Source: an uncultured Bacteroidales bacterium (GTDB lineage Bacteria; Bacteroidota; Bacteroidia; Bacteroidales; Paludibacteraceae). From it: a stretch of DNA of 64,000 bases. Location of the stretch: assembly GCA_902778935.1 (NCBI GenBank), contig CACYZT010000008.1, forward strand, positions 1 through 64,000. The letters are read 5' to 3'. The notes beneath the pieces were generated by a model. It made no database searches. It worked only from the letters and a program-made list of their open reading frames with translations, and was not told the DNA's origin. Positions 24,031 to 31,985 of the stretch are shown here, one piece after another. The number at the start of each line of letters is the position of its first letter. Position 1 is the stretch's first letter. A program made the position numbers and the translations under genes.

Positions 24031-24860
24031 AAAGTAAAATGATTATACTAACTGCTTTGGCAGGGTTTTTGTTGAGCGGTTGTGCAGCGTACGAGAAAAA
24101 GAACCAATCCGGCGCAGCAGTGGATGTGAATGGACATTATTTGTACCGCTCCACCTTGGATTCGCTGACGCTCGGCATGTCGAGCGAAGACAGCCTGCGT
24201 TTTGTACAGCAATATGTGAGCCAGTGGGCGAAAGACATTCTGATGTACGACAAGGCTAAAGTTCGGACGAATAGCGCCATCGATGCGCTGGTAGAGGATT
24301 ACCGCCGCACGTTGTATGTGCATGCTTATGAGCAGTACCTTGTGGACTACAGAATGCCCAAAGCAGTACCGGATTCGACCGTGCAACAGGTGTACGACCA
24401 GATGCCCGACCGCTTTCTCCTGGACGAGAGTATAGTGAAAGGTATCTTGGTGGTTGTGCCTAACGACGCACCGCATATCGCCAAACTGCGCGGATGGATG
24501 GCGAAAGTGGAATTGGATAACATCGAGAAATATGCGTACCAGAACGCCAGCGGATACGAACTATTCGTGGACAGATGGCTTACTGCAACCGATTTGATTA
24601 CCAATATCCCCTTGCTCCGCGCCGACCTCGAGAATATGCTCCGCAACAAGGACCAGATAGAAGTTTCCGATTCCACCAAGACTTACCTCTTGCAGATCAC
24701 GGAGAAACACCTGCGCGGAGCGAAGATGCCGCTCGATTATGCACGGCCGGAGATAGAGAAAATCATTTTGAACGAACGGCAAGTGGAGTTCTTGCAAAAA
24801 GAACGCGAAAGGCTGTATAACGAAGCAATACAAGAAAAGAAAATACAATTCTATGAGTAG
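24027..24860 (+). CDS. Lipoprotein with SurA-N-like helical region
   Basis: The 277-residue product has a lipoprotein signal (ALAGFLLSGC, Cys at residue 19) followed by a mostly helical protein with DSTVQQVYDQMPDRFLLDESIVKGILVVVP, the arrangement seen in PPIase-type chaperones of the SurA group, but it lacks a recognisable parvulin catalytic domain. It stands between ribD and a two-parvulin-domain SurA-like gene, overlapping both by a few bases. In Bacteroidales, neighbouring genes of this kind serve outer-membrane protein folding. I infer a periplasmic chaperone role. Confidence 0.65.
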   Translation: MKSKMIILTALAGFLLSGCAAYEKKNQSGAAVDVNGHYLYRSTLDSLTLGMSSEDSLRFVQQYVSQWAKDILMYDKAKVRTNSAIDALVEDYRRTLYVHAYEQYLVDYRMPKAVPDSTVQQVYDQMPDRFLLDESIVKGILVVVPNDAPHIAKLRGWMAKVELDNIEKYAYQNASGYELFVDRWLTATDLITNIPLLRADLENMLRNKDQIEVSDSTKTYLLQITEKHLRGAKMPLDYARPEIEKIILNERQVEFLQKERERLYNEAIQEKKIQFYE

Positions 24861-26205
24861 AAAAATATTACTTTTGCTATTGGCTATTGGCTACTGGCAA
24901 TTGGTTTACGCGGAAAGTGTGATTGATGAAGTCATCTGGGTGGTAGGCGACGAGGCTATCTTGCGCAGCGAAGTGGAAGAAGAGCGTTTGCGTGCGCAGT
25001 ACGAAGGACAACAGATTCACGGCGACCCCTATTGCGTCATTCCCGAGCAGATAGCGGTTCAGAAACTGTTCCTCCACCAGGCGGTACTCGACTCTGTGGA
25101 AGCAAACGAATCGAGCGTAAGCCACCAGGTGGATATGCGACTCAATTATTACATCAACCAAATCGGTTCGAAAGAAAAGATGGAAGAGTACTTCCGCAAA
25201 CCGAGTAGCGAGATTCGCGAAGAAATGATGACCACCGTCCGCAATCAGATGATTATCCAGCAGATGCAAGCCAAACTGACAGCGGATATCAAACCGACAC
25301 CGGCGGATATACGTCGTTATTACAACTCCCTCCCTATGGATTCAATACCGATGATGCCGGCGCAAGTAGAGGTTCAGATTCTTAGTTTCGAACCGCCCGT
25401 GCCCGTTGAGGAGACCGAGCGTATCAAACAGCGCTTGCGTGAGTTCACAGAGCGTGTTCAGAACGGGACGGCGGACTTTAGTATGCTCGCCCGTCTCTAT
25501 TCGGAGGACACCGAGAGTGCCAAACGAGGCGGAGAGTTGGGATTCGTCGGACGAGGCCAGCTTGTTTCGGAGTTCGCCGAAGTGGCGTTTAACCTCAATG
25601 ACCCAAAACGCGTCAGCCGAATCGTGCAAACGGAGTACGGATACCATATCATCCAACTCATTGAGAAAAAAGGCGAACGTATCAACTGCCGTCATATCCT
25701 CCTTCGTCCCCGTATCAGCGCTTCGGATAAGATTCGCGCTATTGAGCGACTCGATAGTATTCGCCATCAGATATTGGCGGACAGCCTGCAGTTTGAGCAA
25801 GCCGTCATCCGCTTCTCGCAGGACAAGAACACCGTCATGAACGCCGGTCTGATGATTAACCCGAACACCGGAAGTAGCCGGTTTGAGTACCAGGACTTGG
25901 CTCCGGAGATAGCCAAGCAGATTTACAGCCTCAACGAAGGCGATATCTCGCAGCCTTTTGTGATGATGGACCAGACCAAGAATCGCGAAGTGTGCGCTAT
26001 CGTACGGGTGAAGAAGAAAACGGATGTGCATCGGGCTAACCTCACCGATGATTTCCAGGCTATCAAGGCGATGCTCGAGCAACAGATGAGTACCGAACTA
26101 CTGCACAACTGGATTTTGAAAAAACAGAAAACCACCTTCATACAGATTGACCCGGAGTGGCAAGGTTGCGACTTCGAATACCCCGGATGGATTCACGAGA
26201 AATGA
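24853..26205 (+). CDS. surA: SurA-like periplasmic peptidyl-prolyl isomerase
   Basis: The 450-residue protein carries a Sec signal peptide, an N-terminal chaperone region (VIDEVIWVVGDEAILRSEVEEE, a typical SurA opening), and two parvulin domains at about 170-275 (LYSEDTESAKRGGELGFVGRGQLVSEFAEVAF, GYHIIQL) and 276-385 (RHILLRPRISASDK, ISQPFVMMD). SurA escorts outer-membrane barrel proteins across the periplasm. The hydrophobic core of the signal peptide (LLAIGYWQL) is encoded by four 7-base GCTATTG-type units. The gene overlaps both neighbours, and the next is an OstA-like LPS transport gene, so the operon serves outer-membrane assembly. Confidence 0.88.
   Translation: MSRKILLLLLAIGYWQLVYAESVIDEVIWVVGDEAILRSEVEEERLRAQYEGQQIHGDPYCVIPEQIAVQKLFLHQAVLDSVEANESSVSHQVDMRLNYYINQIGSKEKMEEYFRKPSSEIREEMMTTVRNQMIIQQMQAKLTADIKPTPADIRRYYNSLPMDSIPMMPAQVEVQILSFEPPVPVEETERIKQRLREFTERVQNGTADFSMLARLYSEDTESAKRGGELGFVGRGQLVSEFAEVAFNLNDPKRVSRIVQTEYGYHIIQLIEKKGERINCRHILLRPRISASDKIRAIERLDSIRHQILADSLQFEQAVIRFSQDKNTVMNAGLMINPNTGSSRFEYQDLAPEIAKQIYSLNEGDISQPFVMMDQTKNREVCAIVRVKKKTDVHRANLTDDFQAIKAMLEQQMSTELLHNWILKKQKTTFIQIDPEWQGCDFEYPGWIHEK
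24876..24903 (+). repeat. Heptamer tract encoding the SurA-like signal peptide
   Basis: GCTATTG, GCTATTG, GCTACTG, GCAATTG: four 7-base units that encode part of the hydrophobic core. A similar GCTATTG unit ends the tract in ileS at 48884-48918. Confidence 0.82.
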
Positions 26206-27767
26206 GAATTCGTTTCTACATAGTACTTATAGGTCTATTGTCCTTTGTCCTTTGTCCTATGTCCTTCAGCCAGACCATGGTGTATCTGGAGCGGGCTGAG
26301 CACTTGAATTTCGACCAAGAGCGAATAGCCGACGCCCAGATTCTCACGGGTAATGTGCTGTTTCGTCACGACGATGCGCTGATGTATTGCGATAGTGCCT
26401 ATTTCTATGAGAACAGCAATTCGCTCGATGCCTACGGACATGTGCGGCTGGTACAAGGCGATACCGTAATGGGCTTTGGTGACAAACTGTTCTATGACGG
26501 GAATACGAAAGTAGCCCGTCTGAGACGTCATGTGAAATTCATTCACGGCCGCGCGGATGAGAACCCCACCATCCTAACGACGGATAGCCTGAACTACGAC
26601 CGTGCTGCGGGTGTCGCTTATTATTTCACGGGAGGAACGGTTAGAGACTCGCTCAACACCTTAACCTCCGTGCGCGGCAATTACCGTCCGAATACCAAAA
26701 AAGCAATCTTTAGCAAGGAAGTCAAATTGGTGAATCCGAAATTCATTCTCACGAGCGATACCCTGCTCTACGACACAGGTACTAAAGTGGCGGACATCAT
26801 CAGTCCGACTGACATCGTCTATGAAGAAGAGACGGATATCGCTTCCTCGCGAGGCTGGTACAATACGGATAACGAGCAATCGATGTTACTGGACCGCTCT
26901 ACTATCCACCACGTGGACGGGCGGTTCCTCACCGGTGATACGATCTATTACGACAAGCGCATCGGTTTCGGCGATATCATCGGAAATATGGTCATGATTG
27001 ATTCCTCGCAAAATGCAACCCTATACGGCCAGTACGGCCAGATGTGGGAGGAAGACAGCCGCGGTTACGCTACGGACAGCGCACTCATGGTCGATTGGTC
27101 CGATACGGCGCACATGACGTATATCCACGCAGACACGCTCTATACACGCGAACTACACTATACCGATAGTGCTCTGGCGGATAGCACCTATCGCCGAGTC
27201 CGGGCTTATTACGGAGTGCGCGTCTATAGGGACGACATGCAGATGGTCTGCGATTCGATGGTCTATCTCGGTTCGGACTCTACTATGCATCTCTATATCA
27301 AACCGATTTGCTGGACGGAGAACCAGCAGATATCGGCGGATAGCATCATTGTCTATATTGTCAACAATACCGTGGAGCACGCCGTTGGAAACGGAAACGC
27401 ACTCTGCGTGATTGAGGACTCGCTCGATTATTACAACCAGATGAGCGGAAAAGAAGTGACGATGTATATCCGGGATGATGAATTGCGCTTAATCGACATG
27501 AGCGGCAATGCGCTCACTATCTATTATGCCAAAGAGAACGACGGCGAATATGTGGGACTCAATACCACCGAAAGCAGTTTTATCCGGATGTTCCTCGAGG
27601 AGCAGAAAATACACCATATTCGCTTTACCAAAGAGACGACAGGTGTGCTCTACCCCATGGACCAGATTCCTCCGGGTGGAGACCGGCTGGCGCTCTTCTT
27701 CTGGGCGAACGAACAACGCCCTACCGACCCGCAGGACGTGTTCCGAAAAGTAAATAATGAAAAATAG
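26202..27767 (+). CDS. OstA-like lipopolysaccharide transport protein
   Basis: The 521-residue secreted protein has an N-terminal signal (FYIVLIGLLSFVLCPMSFSQ) and then OstA/LptA-like beta-jelly-roll repeats, seen as alternating segments such as DALMYCDSAYFYENSNSLDAYGHV, GDTVMGFGDKLFYDG and DTIYYDKRIGFGDIIGNM. Such proteins form the periplasmic bridge or plug that carries LPS to the outer membrane. The start at the ATG overlapping the SurA-like stop (ATGA at 26202) is preferred; the longer frame begins inside the previous gene. The signal peptide core is encoded by four 7-base ATTGTCC-type units. Confidence 0.82.
   Translation: MRIRFYIVLIGLLSFVLCPMSFSQTMVYLERAEHLNFDQERIADAQILTGNVLFRHDDALMYCDSAYFYENSNSLDAYGHVRLVQGDTVMGFGDKLFYDGNTKVARLRRHVKFIHGRADENPTILTTDSLNYDRAAGVAYYFTGGTVRDSLNTLTSVRGNYRPNTKKAIFSKEVKLVNPKFILTSDTLLYDTGTKVADIISPTDIVYEEETDIASSRGWYNTDNEQSMLLDRSTIHHVDGRFLTGDTIYYDKRIGFGDIIGNMVMIDSSQNATLYGQYGQMWEEDSRGYATDSALMVDWSDTAHMTYIHADTLYTRELHYTDSALADSTYRRVRAYYGVRVYRDDMQMVCDSMVYLGSDSTMHLYIKPICWTENQQISADSIIVYIVNNTVEHAVGNGNALCVIEDSLDYYNQMSGKEVTMYIRDDELRLIDMSGNALTIYYAKENDGEYVGLNTTESSFIRMFLEEQKIHHIRFTKETTGVLYPMDQIPPGGDRLALFFWANEQRPTDPQDVFRKVNNEK
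26237..26264 (+). repeat. Heptamer tract encoding the OstA-like signal peptide
   Basis: ATTGTCC, TTTGTCC, TTTGTCC, TATGTCC; reverse complement of the GGACAAW unit used in ribD and in the signal peptides at 59157 and 62122. Confidence 0.88.
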
Positions 27768-27774
27768 AAGATAT

Positions 27775-28485
27775 ATGAAAAAGAGTTTTGTAACACTTTT
27801 AGTTTTGTTTGTAGCCGTCAGTGCGATGGCTGTGGACCTGCCCAAACAGGGTTTTGGTTTGCAGGTCGGATGGGCGCAACCTATCTTACGTATCAATGAT
27901 GCAACTCATAAGGATACGCTCAATAATGTCATTAAGATGAACGGCTTGAAAGTCGGTGTACTGTATGACGCCAGTTATATAGCCGGATTCGGTAGTACGA
28001 TGGGTATCAACTACACGCTCGGTATCTACAATGGCGGATGGAAATCCACCAACGCCTACGGTATGCCTTATCCGCGGAGCCGTACCATAATTTCGTACCA
28101 TCAGATGGAAGTGTTCGTAGATTGGCAGTATAAGTTCGAGATTGCCAAGGAGACCTATCTCACCCTCTATACCGGCCCGACAATCCAGTGCGGCGTCGGA
28201 CTTTCCATGCGCGTGGACAAGCAAGAGGATGAAGGTATCCCGTACGAGACGATGCGTTACGATGGTTATACCAACGATGTACACGACCAGCAGTTCAAGC
28301 GACTCAATGTCACTTGGGGCGTCGGAGCCGCTTTCCAGTACAAACGCTATTTCTTGCGCGGTGGATATGATTTCGGTCTCTTGAATCCGCATAAATATGT
28401 CGATTATGAGAGTGGCATACACTCCCGCGGAAGACTCGACCAGTGGAGCATCAAAATCGGTATGTTCCTCTGGTACGCAAACTAA
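27775..28485 (+). CDS. Outer-membrane beta-barrel protein, paralogue of 15151
   Basis: The 236-residue protein has a Sec signal peptide (MKKSFVTLLVLFVAVSAMA) and a barrel-like pattern, with TLYTGPTIQCGVGLSM and GGYDFGLLNPHKY resembling the protein at 15151. I choose the ATG at 27775 because the residues before the lysines in the longer frame do not improve the signal. It lies between the OstA-like gene and dnaG, with a heptamer tract immediately after its stop codon. The function is unknown; it may be a client or partner of the assembly factors in the same operon. Confidence 0.72.
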   Translation: MKKSFVTLLVLFVAVSAMAVDLPKQGFGLQVGWAQPILRINDATHKDTLNNVIKMNGLKVGVLYDASYIAGFGSTMGINYTLGIYNGGWKSTNAYGMPYPRSRTIISYHQMEVFVDWQYKFEIAKETYLTLYTGPTIQCGVGLSMRVDKQEDEGIPYETMRYDGYTNDVHDQQFKRLNVTWGVGAAFQYKRYFLRGGYDFGLLNPHKYVDYESGIHSRGRLDQWSIKIGMFLWYAN

Positions 28486-28519
28486 ATCGTCAATCGTCAA
28501 TCGTCAAATCGTCAATCCC
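28485..28519 (+). repeat. Heptamer tract directly before the dnaG start
   Basis: AATCGTC, AATCGTC, AATCGTC, AAATCGTC, AATCCCT. It occupies the position of a ribosome-binding site and ends at the TTG start codon of dnaG. Confidence 0.82.
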
Positions 28520-30490
28520 TTGATTCCTCGCGAAACCATAGAAAAAATCTACGCGGCGGCAAAAATAGAAGAGGTCGTCAGCGATTATGTCACGCTTCGC
28601 AAGCGTGGCGCTAACCTCATCGGTCTGTGTCCTTTCCATAACGAGAAAACAGGCTCCTTCACCGTCAGCCCGTCCAAAGGAATATACAAATGCTTCGGTT
28701 GCGGTGCCAGCGGACACGCCGTCGGTTTTATCATGGAGATTGAGCAATGCAGCTATGTCGATGCGCTCAAACAACTCGGTAAGAAATACCATATCGAGAT
28801 TGAGGAACGCGAATTGACCGTCGAGGAGCAGCAACGGCAAGACAACCGCGAGTCCATGTTCGTCGTCAATGAGTTTGCCAACAAATGGTTCCAGGAGCAA
28901 CTATGGGACACACCCGAAGGACAGGCTATCGGACTTAAATATTTCCGTGAACGGGGACTGCGGGACGATATCATCCGAAAATACCAGCTCGGTTACTCGC
29001 CGGAGAAAGGCAATCCGCTGGCGAAAGCGCTGCAAGCCAAGGGTTTCAAAGAGGAGTTTATCACCAATGATGTCGATACGAAGATAGGCGTCGGCGTCGT
29101 GGGAAAAAGTGAAGACGGACGACTCTACGACCGCTTCCGGGACCGCGTCATCTTTCCTATCTTCACCGTCAGCGGCAAACCCGTCGCTTTCGCCGGACGT
29201 ATTCTCAAAAAGAAGGACAATGTCGGCAAGTACGTCAACTCGCCGGACTCTATCATCTATTCCAAAACCAACGAACTGTACGGACTCTTCCAAGCCAAAC
29301 AGGCTATCTCGCGTACCGACAGATGTTACCTCGTCGAGGGACAGATGGACGTCATCTCCATGCATCAGTCGGGCATTGAGAACGTGGTGGCGAGTGGCGG
29401 AACGGCGCTTACCAAACCGCAGATACGCCTCATTCAGCGCTTCACTTCCAATATCACTGTCCTCTATGATGGCGATGCCGCAGGTATTCATGCCGCCCTC
29501 CGAGGTATAGACATGTTCCTCGAGGAAGGATTCAAAGTCAAAGTAGTACTCCTTCCCGATGGCGAAGACCCGGACAGCTATGCCCAGAACCATGACTCCG
29601 CGGAGTTTATCCAATATATCGAGGACCATCAGACGGACTTCATCCGATTCAAGTCTGCGCTCCTGAGCAAAGATGCCGGCGATGACCCGCAAAAACGCGC
29701 TACGCTCATCAAAGATATTACAGCTTCTATCGCTATCATACCCGATATCATAACCCGACAGGTGTATATCAAAGATTGCGCTGAGCGGTTGCATATCGGA
29801 GAGAAAGTGCTTACCAACGAAGTCATCAACCTGCGCCGCAAGAAAGCTGAAGAACGCGCGAAAAACAAAGAACGCGAAGAACAGGAACAAGCCCAAACAG
29901 TAGAGCCAACGGCTAACAGTCCGCAGGACGGTCAAACAGCGCAGCGGTCTAATAGCGTAGCGGGCAAACAGCGCAGCGGTCTGGAAGCCAACTACTACAA
30001 TCTCATGCAACTCGTCATTCGCTACGGCGAACGACCTATTGAGGTCGAGGGCTCCATTTATACCATCGGGGAAGTCATCGTCTATACCCTCGAGAACGAC
30101 GGAATTCAACCGCCGCAACCCGTTTACCAGACGATGATTGACGAGTTCAAACAGCATTTCAGAGACGAAGGATTCAAAGCCGAAACGTTCTTTAAGTTCC
30201 ATCCCGACCCGAATGTCAGCGCACTCGCCATTGACATGATTGCCGAGAAATACCGCTTCGTCAAACCTGAGCACGAAGCTCAATTGGGCGAACTCGTCAC
30301 ACAGCTCCTCTACGAAATCAAACTAACCGTCATCAATAGCCAAATTGCCGAACTCGAAGAACAACTCAAACAAGCGCAGGAGCAAGGCAACTGGGATAGA
30401 CAAATGGACCTGCTGGCGCAGCAACCGCAGTTGTTATCTACCAGAAACGAAATATGTAAAATCCTCGGCAACCGAGTTATCAATATATAA
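28520..30490 (+). CDS. dnaG: DNA primase
   Basis: The 656-residue primase makes RNA primers at the replication fork. The N-terminal zinc ribbon uses C37, H40, C58 and C61 (CPFH, CFGC); the catalytic TOPRIM fold follows with CYLVEGQMDVISMH and LYDGDAAGIHA; the C-terminal helicase-binding domain is at about 490-656. I place the start at TTG 28520 (reading MIPRETIEKI) because DnaG begins at this point in relatives; ATG codons further upstream all lie within the previous gene. Residues 460-488, in the linker between catalytic and helicase-binding domains, are encoded by five ACAG-hairpin-CGGTCT units. Confidence 0.9.
   Translation: MIPRETIEKIYAAAKIEEVVSDYVTLRKRGANLIGLCPFHNEKTGSFTVSPSKGIYKCFGCGASGHAVGFIMEIEQCSYVDALKQLGKKYHIEIEERELTVEEQQRQDNRESMFVVNEFANKWFQEQLWDTPEGQAIGLKYFRERGLRDDIIRKYQLGYSPEKGNPLAKALQAKGFKEEFITNDVDTKIGVGVVGKSEDGRLYDRFRDRVIFPIFTVSGKPVAFAGRILKKKDNVGKYVNSPDSIIYSKTNELYGLFQAKQAISRTDRCYLVEGQMDVISMHQSGIENVVASGGTALTKPQIRLIQRFTSNITVLYDGDAAGIHAALRGIDMFLEEGFKVKVVLLPDGEDPDSYAQNHDSAEFIQYIEDHQTDFIRFKSALLSKDAGDDPQKRATLIKDITASIAIIPDIITRQVYIKDCAERLHIGEKVLTNEVINLRRKKAEERAKNKEREEQEQAQTVEPTANSPQDGQTAQRSNSVAGKQRSGLEANYYNLMQLVIRYGERPIEVEGSIYTIGEVIVYTLENDGIQPPQPVYQTMIDEFKQHFRDEGFKAETFFKFHPDPNVSALAIDMIAEKYRFVKPEHEAQLGELVTQLLYEIKLTVINSQIAELEEQLKQAQEQGNWDRQMDLLAQQPQLLSTRNEICKILGNRVINI
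29897..29983 (+). repeat. ACAG-hairpin-CGGTCT repeat cluster in the dnaG linker
   Basis: Five units, including ACAG-TCCGCAGGA-CGGTCAA, ACAG-CGCAG-CGGTCTA, ATAG-CGTAG-CGGGCAA and ACAG-CGCAG-CGGTCTG. The span is 87 bases, exactly 29 codons. Confidence 0.8.
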
Positions 30491-30514
30491 AATCGTCTAA
30501 TCGTCTAATCGTCA
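30491..30514 (+). repeat. 8-base tandem tract between dnaG and the radical SAM gene
   Basis: AATCGTCT, AATCGTCT, AATCGTCA. It is related to the 7-base AATCGTC units in front of dnaG, showing that one unit sequence can exist with a 7- or 8-base period. Confidence 0.8.
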
Positions 30515-30521
30515 ATTGCCT

Positions 30522-31337
30522 ATGCTTTTTCAAAGCATCATATATGGCCCTATTCATAGCCGACGCTTGGGTACCAGCCTCGGCGTTGAACTGATGCCTT
30601 TGGACCACAAATTGTGTTCCTTCAACTGCGTCTATTGCGAGTGCGGATGGAATACACCCGTCTCGCATCCCAAACTCCCTACACGCGAAGAGGTCAAAGC
30701 CGCCATGGAAAAAAAACTGATAAGTCTTACAGCGAAGCGGTCTGTCAGTGAAACGGTCTGTCAGTGTAACGGTCTGTCAGGCGAAGCCGGTCCTATTGAT
30801 GTCATTACCTTCTCCGGAAACGGCGAACCCACTCTCCATCCGGACTTCCTCGGCATCATCCAAGACACAATCGCCTTGCGTGACCGCTATTGCCCGAATG
30901 CCAAAGTGTCGGTTTTGTCGAACTCCACACAACTCGGACGACCCGAAGTAGTTCAAGCGCTCAGACTCTGCGACAACCGCATCCTCAAACTCGATGCCGG
31001 CACAGACACGATGATGCGCCGTATTGACTTGCCCGTGAACACCAACCTCACGGTAGAGCAAATCATACGATGGCTGGCGCAGTTCAATGGAGACTTCACC
31101 CTGCAAACTTGCTTCCTAAAAGGAGAGCACAACGGCGAAATCATAGACAATACCACCGATGAAGAGCTGACAGCGTGGTATCGTGCCGTTGAAACACTCC
31201 GCCCCAAGCAAATCATGATTTATGTCATTGACCGCAAGACACCCGAGGAACATCTATCCAAGATTTCACGCGAACAAATGGAAGCTATTGCCGCTCCGCT
31301 CATCGACAAAGGATTCAATGTATCCATCTCCGCATAA
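30522..31337 (+). CDS. Radical SAM protein
   Basis: The 271-residue protein carries the radical SAM cluster motif CxxxCxxC at residues 32-39 (CSFNCVYC), GNGEPTLHPDF (the GGEP-like SAM-binding motif) and a TIM-barrel-like remainder. The opening IIYGPIHSRRLGTSLGVELMP is typical of a widespread subfamily related to wyosine-type and Moa-like enzymes, but its reaction is unknown. The ATG at 30522 is preferred over the TTG two codons upstream. Residues 70-91 (LTAKRSVSETVCQCNGLSGE) are encoded by four repeat units, 66 bases, inserted between the cluster-binding loop and the second strand. Confidence 0.83.
   Translation: MLFQSIIYGPIHSRRLGTSLGVELMPLDHKLCSFNCVYCECGWNTPVSHPKLPTREEVKAAMEKKLISLTAKRSVSETVCQCNGLSGEAGPIDVITFSGNGEPTLHPDFLGIIQDTIALRDRYCPNAKVSVLSNSTQLGRPEVVQALRLCDNRILKLDAGTDTMMRRIDLPVNTNLTVEQIIRWLAQFNGDFTLQTCFLKGEHNGEIIDNTTDEELTAWYRAVETLRPKQIMIYVIDRKTPEEHLSKISREQMEAIAAPLIDKGFNVSISA
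30724..30794 (+). repeat. ACAG-hairpin-CGGTCT repeat cluster in the radical SAM gene
   Basis: ACAGCGAAGCGGTCTG, TCAGTGAAACGGTCTG, TCAGTGTAACGGTCTG and TCAGGCGAAGCCGGTCCT: 16+16+16+18 = 66 bases, a multiple of three, so the reading frame is kept. The last core GC-GAA-GC keeps pairing through a change on both sides. Confidence 0.85.
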
Positions 31338-31421
31338 GCCTTTTTCACACGTACACACGCACGAAAATTATAAGGTATAGAGGCTAAATTGCATTTTTTT
31401 TGCAAAAAAGTACAGATTTTT

Positions 31422-31452
31422 TTGGTCATATCAAAAAAAAGCAGTACCTTTG
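31422..31452 (+). promoter_or_regulatory. Promoter for tRNA-Glu and rpsT (TTG-N20-TACCTTTG)
   Basis: TTGGTCATATC, A8-tract, GCAG, TACCTTTGCA with 20-base spacing. It is nearly identical to the promoter at 45244-45274 and to that of rpsL, which suggests a shared form for translation genes. Confidence 0.8.
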
Positions 31453-31470
31453 CACGCTTTTTCGTCACGA

Positions 31471-31542
31471 GGTGCCATCGTATAACGGTTAGTACTCAAG
31501 ATTTTCATTCTTGCAATAGGGGTTCGATTCCCCTTGGCACTA
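31471..31542 (+). tRNA. tRNA-Glu (anticodon TTC)
   Basis: Acceptor GGTGCCA pairs with TGGCACT (one G-T pair) followed by discriminator A; CCA is not encoded. The D arm is GTAT/GTAC with loop AACGGTTA, the anticodon stem CAAGA/TCTTG with loop TTTTCAT, and the T arm AGGGG-TTCGATT-CCCCT. The anticodon TTC reads GAA and GAG. Confidence 0.95.
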
Positions 31543-31648
31543 CAAGACCTTCCCTAAAGTCAATTCCTGAGGCCGATCCTCTCAAAGCCAAAGGATAGTA
31601 ACAAAACCGCTTAGGCTTACATGCCAAAGCACAAAACAAACAAACAAG

Positions 31649-31903
31649 ATGGCAAACCACAAATCATCTTTGAAGCGTATTCGCCAAACGGCAGCGCGCA
31701 AAGCACACAACCATTATTATGCGAAAACCGCACGTAACGCTGTGCGTGACTTGCGCAAGACAACTGACAAAGCTGCAGCTGCTGCTGCGCTTCCGAAAGT
31801 TAGCTCTATGCTTGACAAACTGGCTAAACGTCATATCATTCATGTCAACAAAGCGGCTAACCTCAAGTCGAAGCTCGCTCGTTTTGTAAACAAAATGGCG
31901 TAA
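31649..31903 (+). CDS. rpsT: 30S ribosomal protein S20
   Basis: The 84-residue basic, helical protein matches S20: [21 protein letters not shown], then [18 protein letters not shown], and the late [22 protein letters not shown]20 binds 16S rRNA early in 30S assembly. Length is normal. It follows tRNA-Glu by 106 bases with no promoter between, so both probably come from the promoter at 31422-31452, and the terminator at 31947 ends the transcript. Confidence 0.95.
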   Translation: MANHKSSLKRIRQTAARKAHNHYYAKTARNAVRDLRKTTDKAAAAAALPKVSSMLDKLAKRHIIHVNKAANLKSKLARFVNKMA

Positions 31904-31946
31904 TACACAGGCCGAAGCAGTTCATAGCTGCATGGCAAGAAGGTTC

Positions 31947-31972
31947 AGGGCACTCATCCGAGTGCCCTTTCT
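31947..31972 (+). terminator. Terminator after rpsT
   Basis: AGGGCACTC-ATCC-GAGTGCCCT, a nine-base-pair stem, followed by TTCTT. Confidence 0.88.
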
Positions 31973-31985
31973 TGTCGCTTAAACG

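Noticed and set aside
28901-30283. A 460-codon open frame on the minus strand opposite dnaG
   Set aside because: dnaG is unmistakable on the plus strand; the antisense frame matches nothing and has no promoter.
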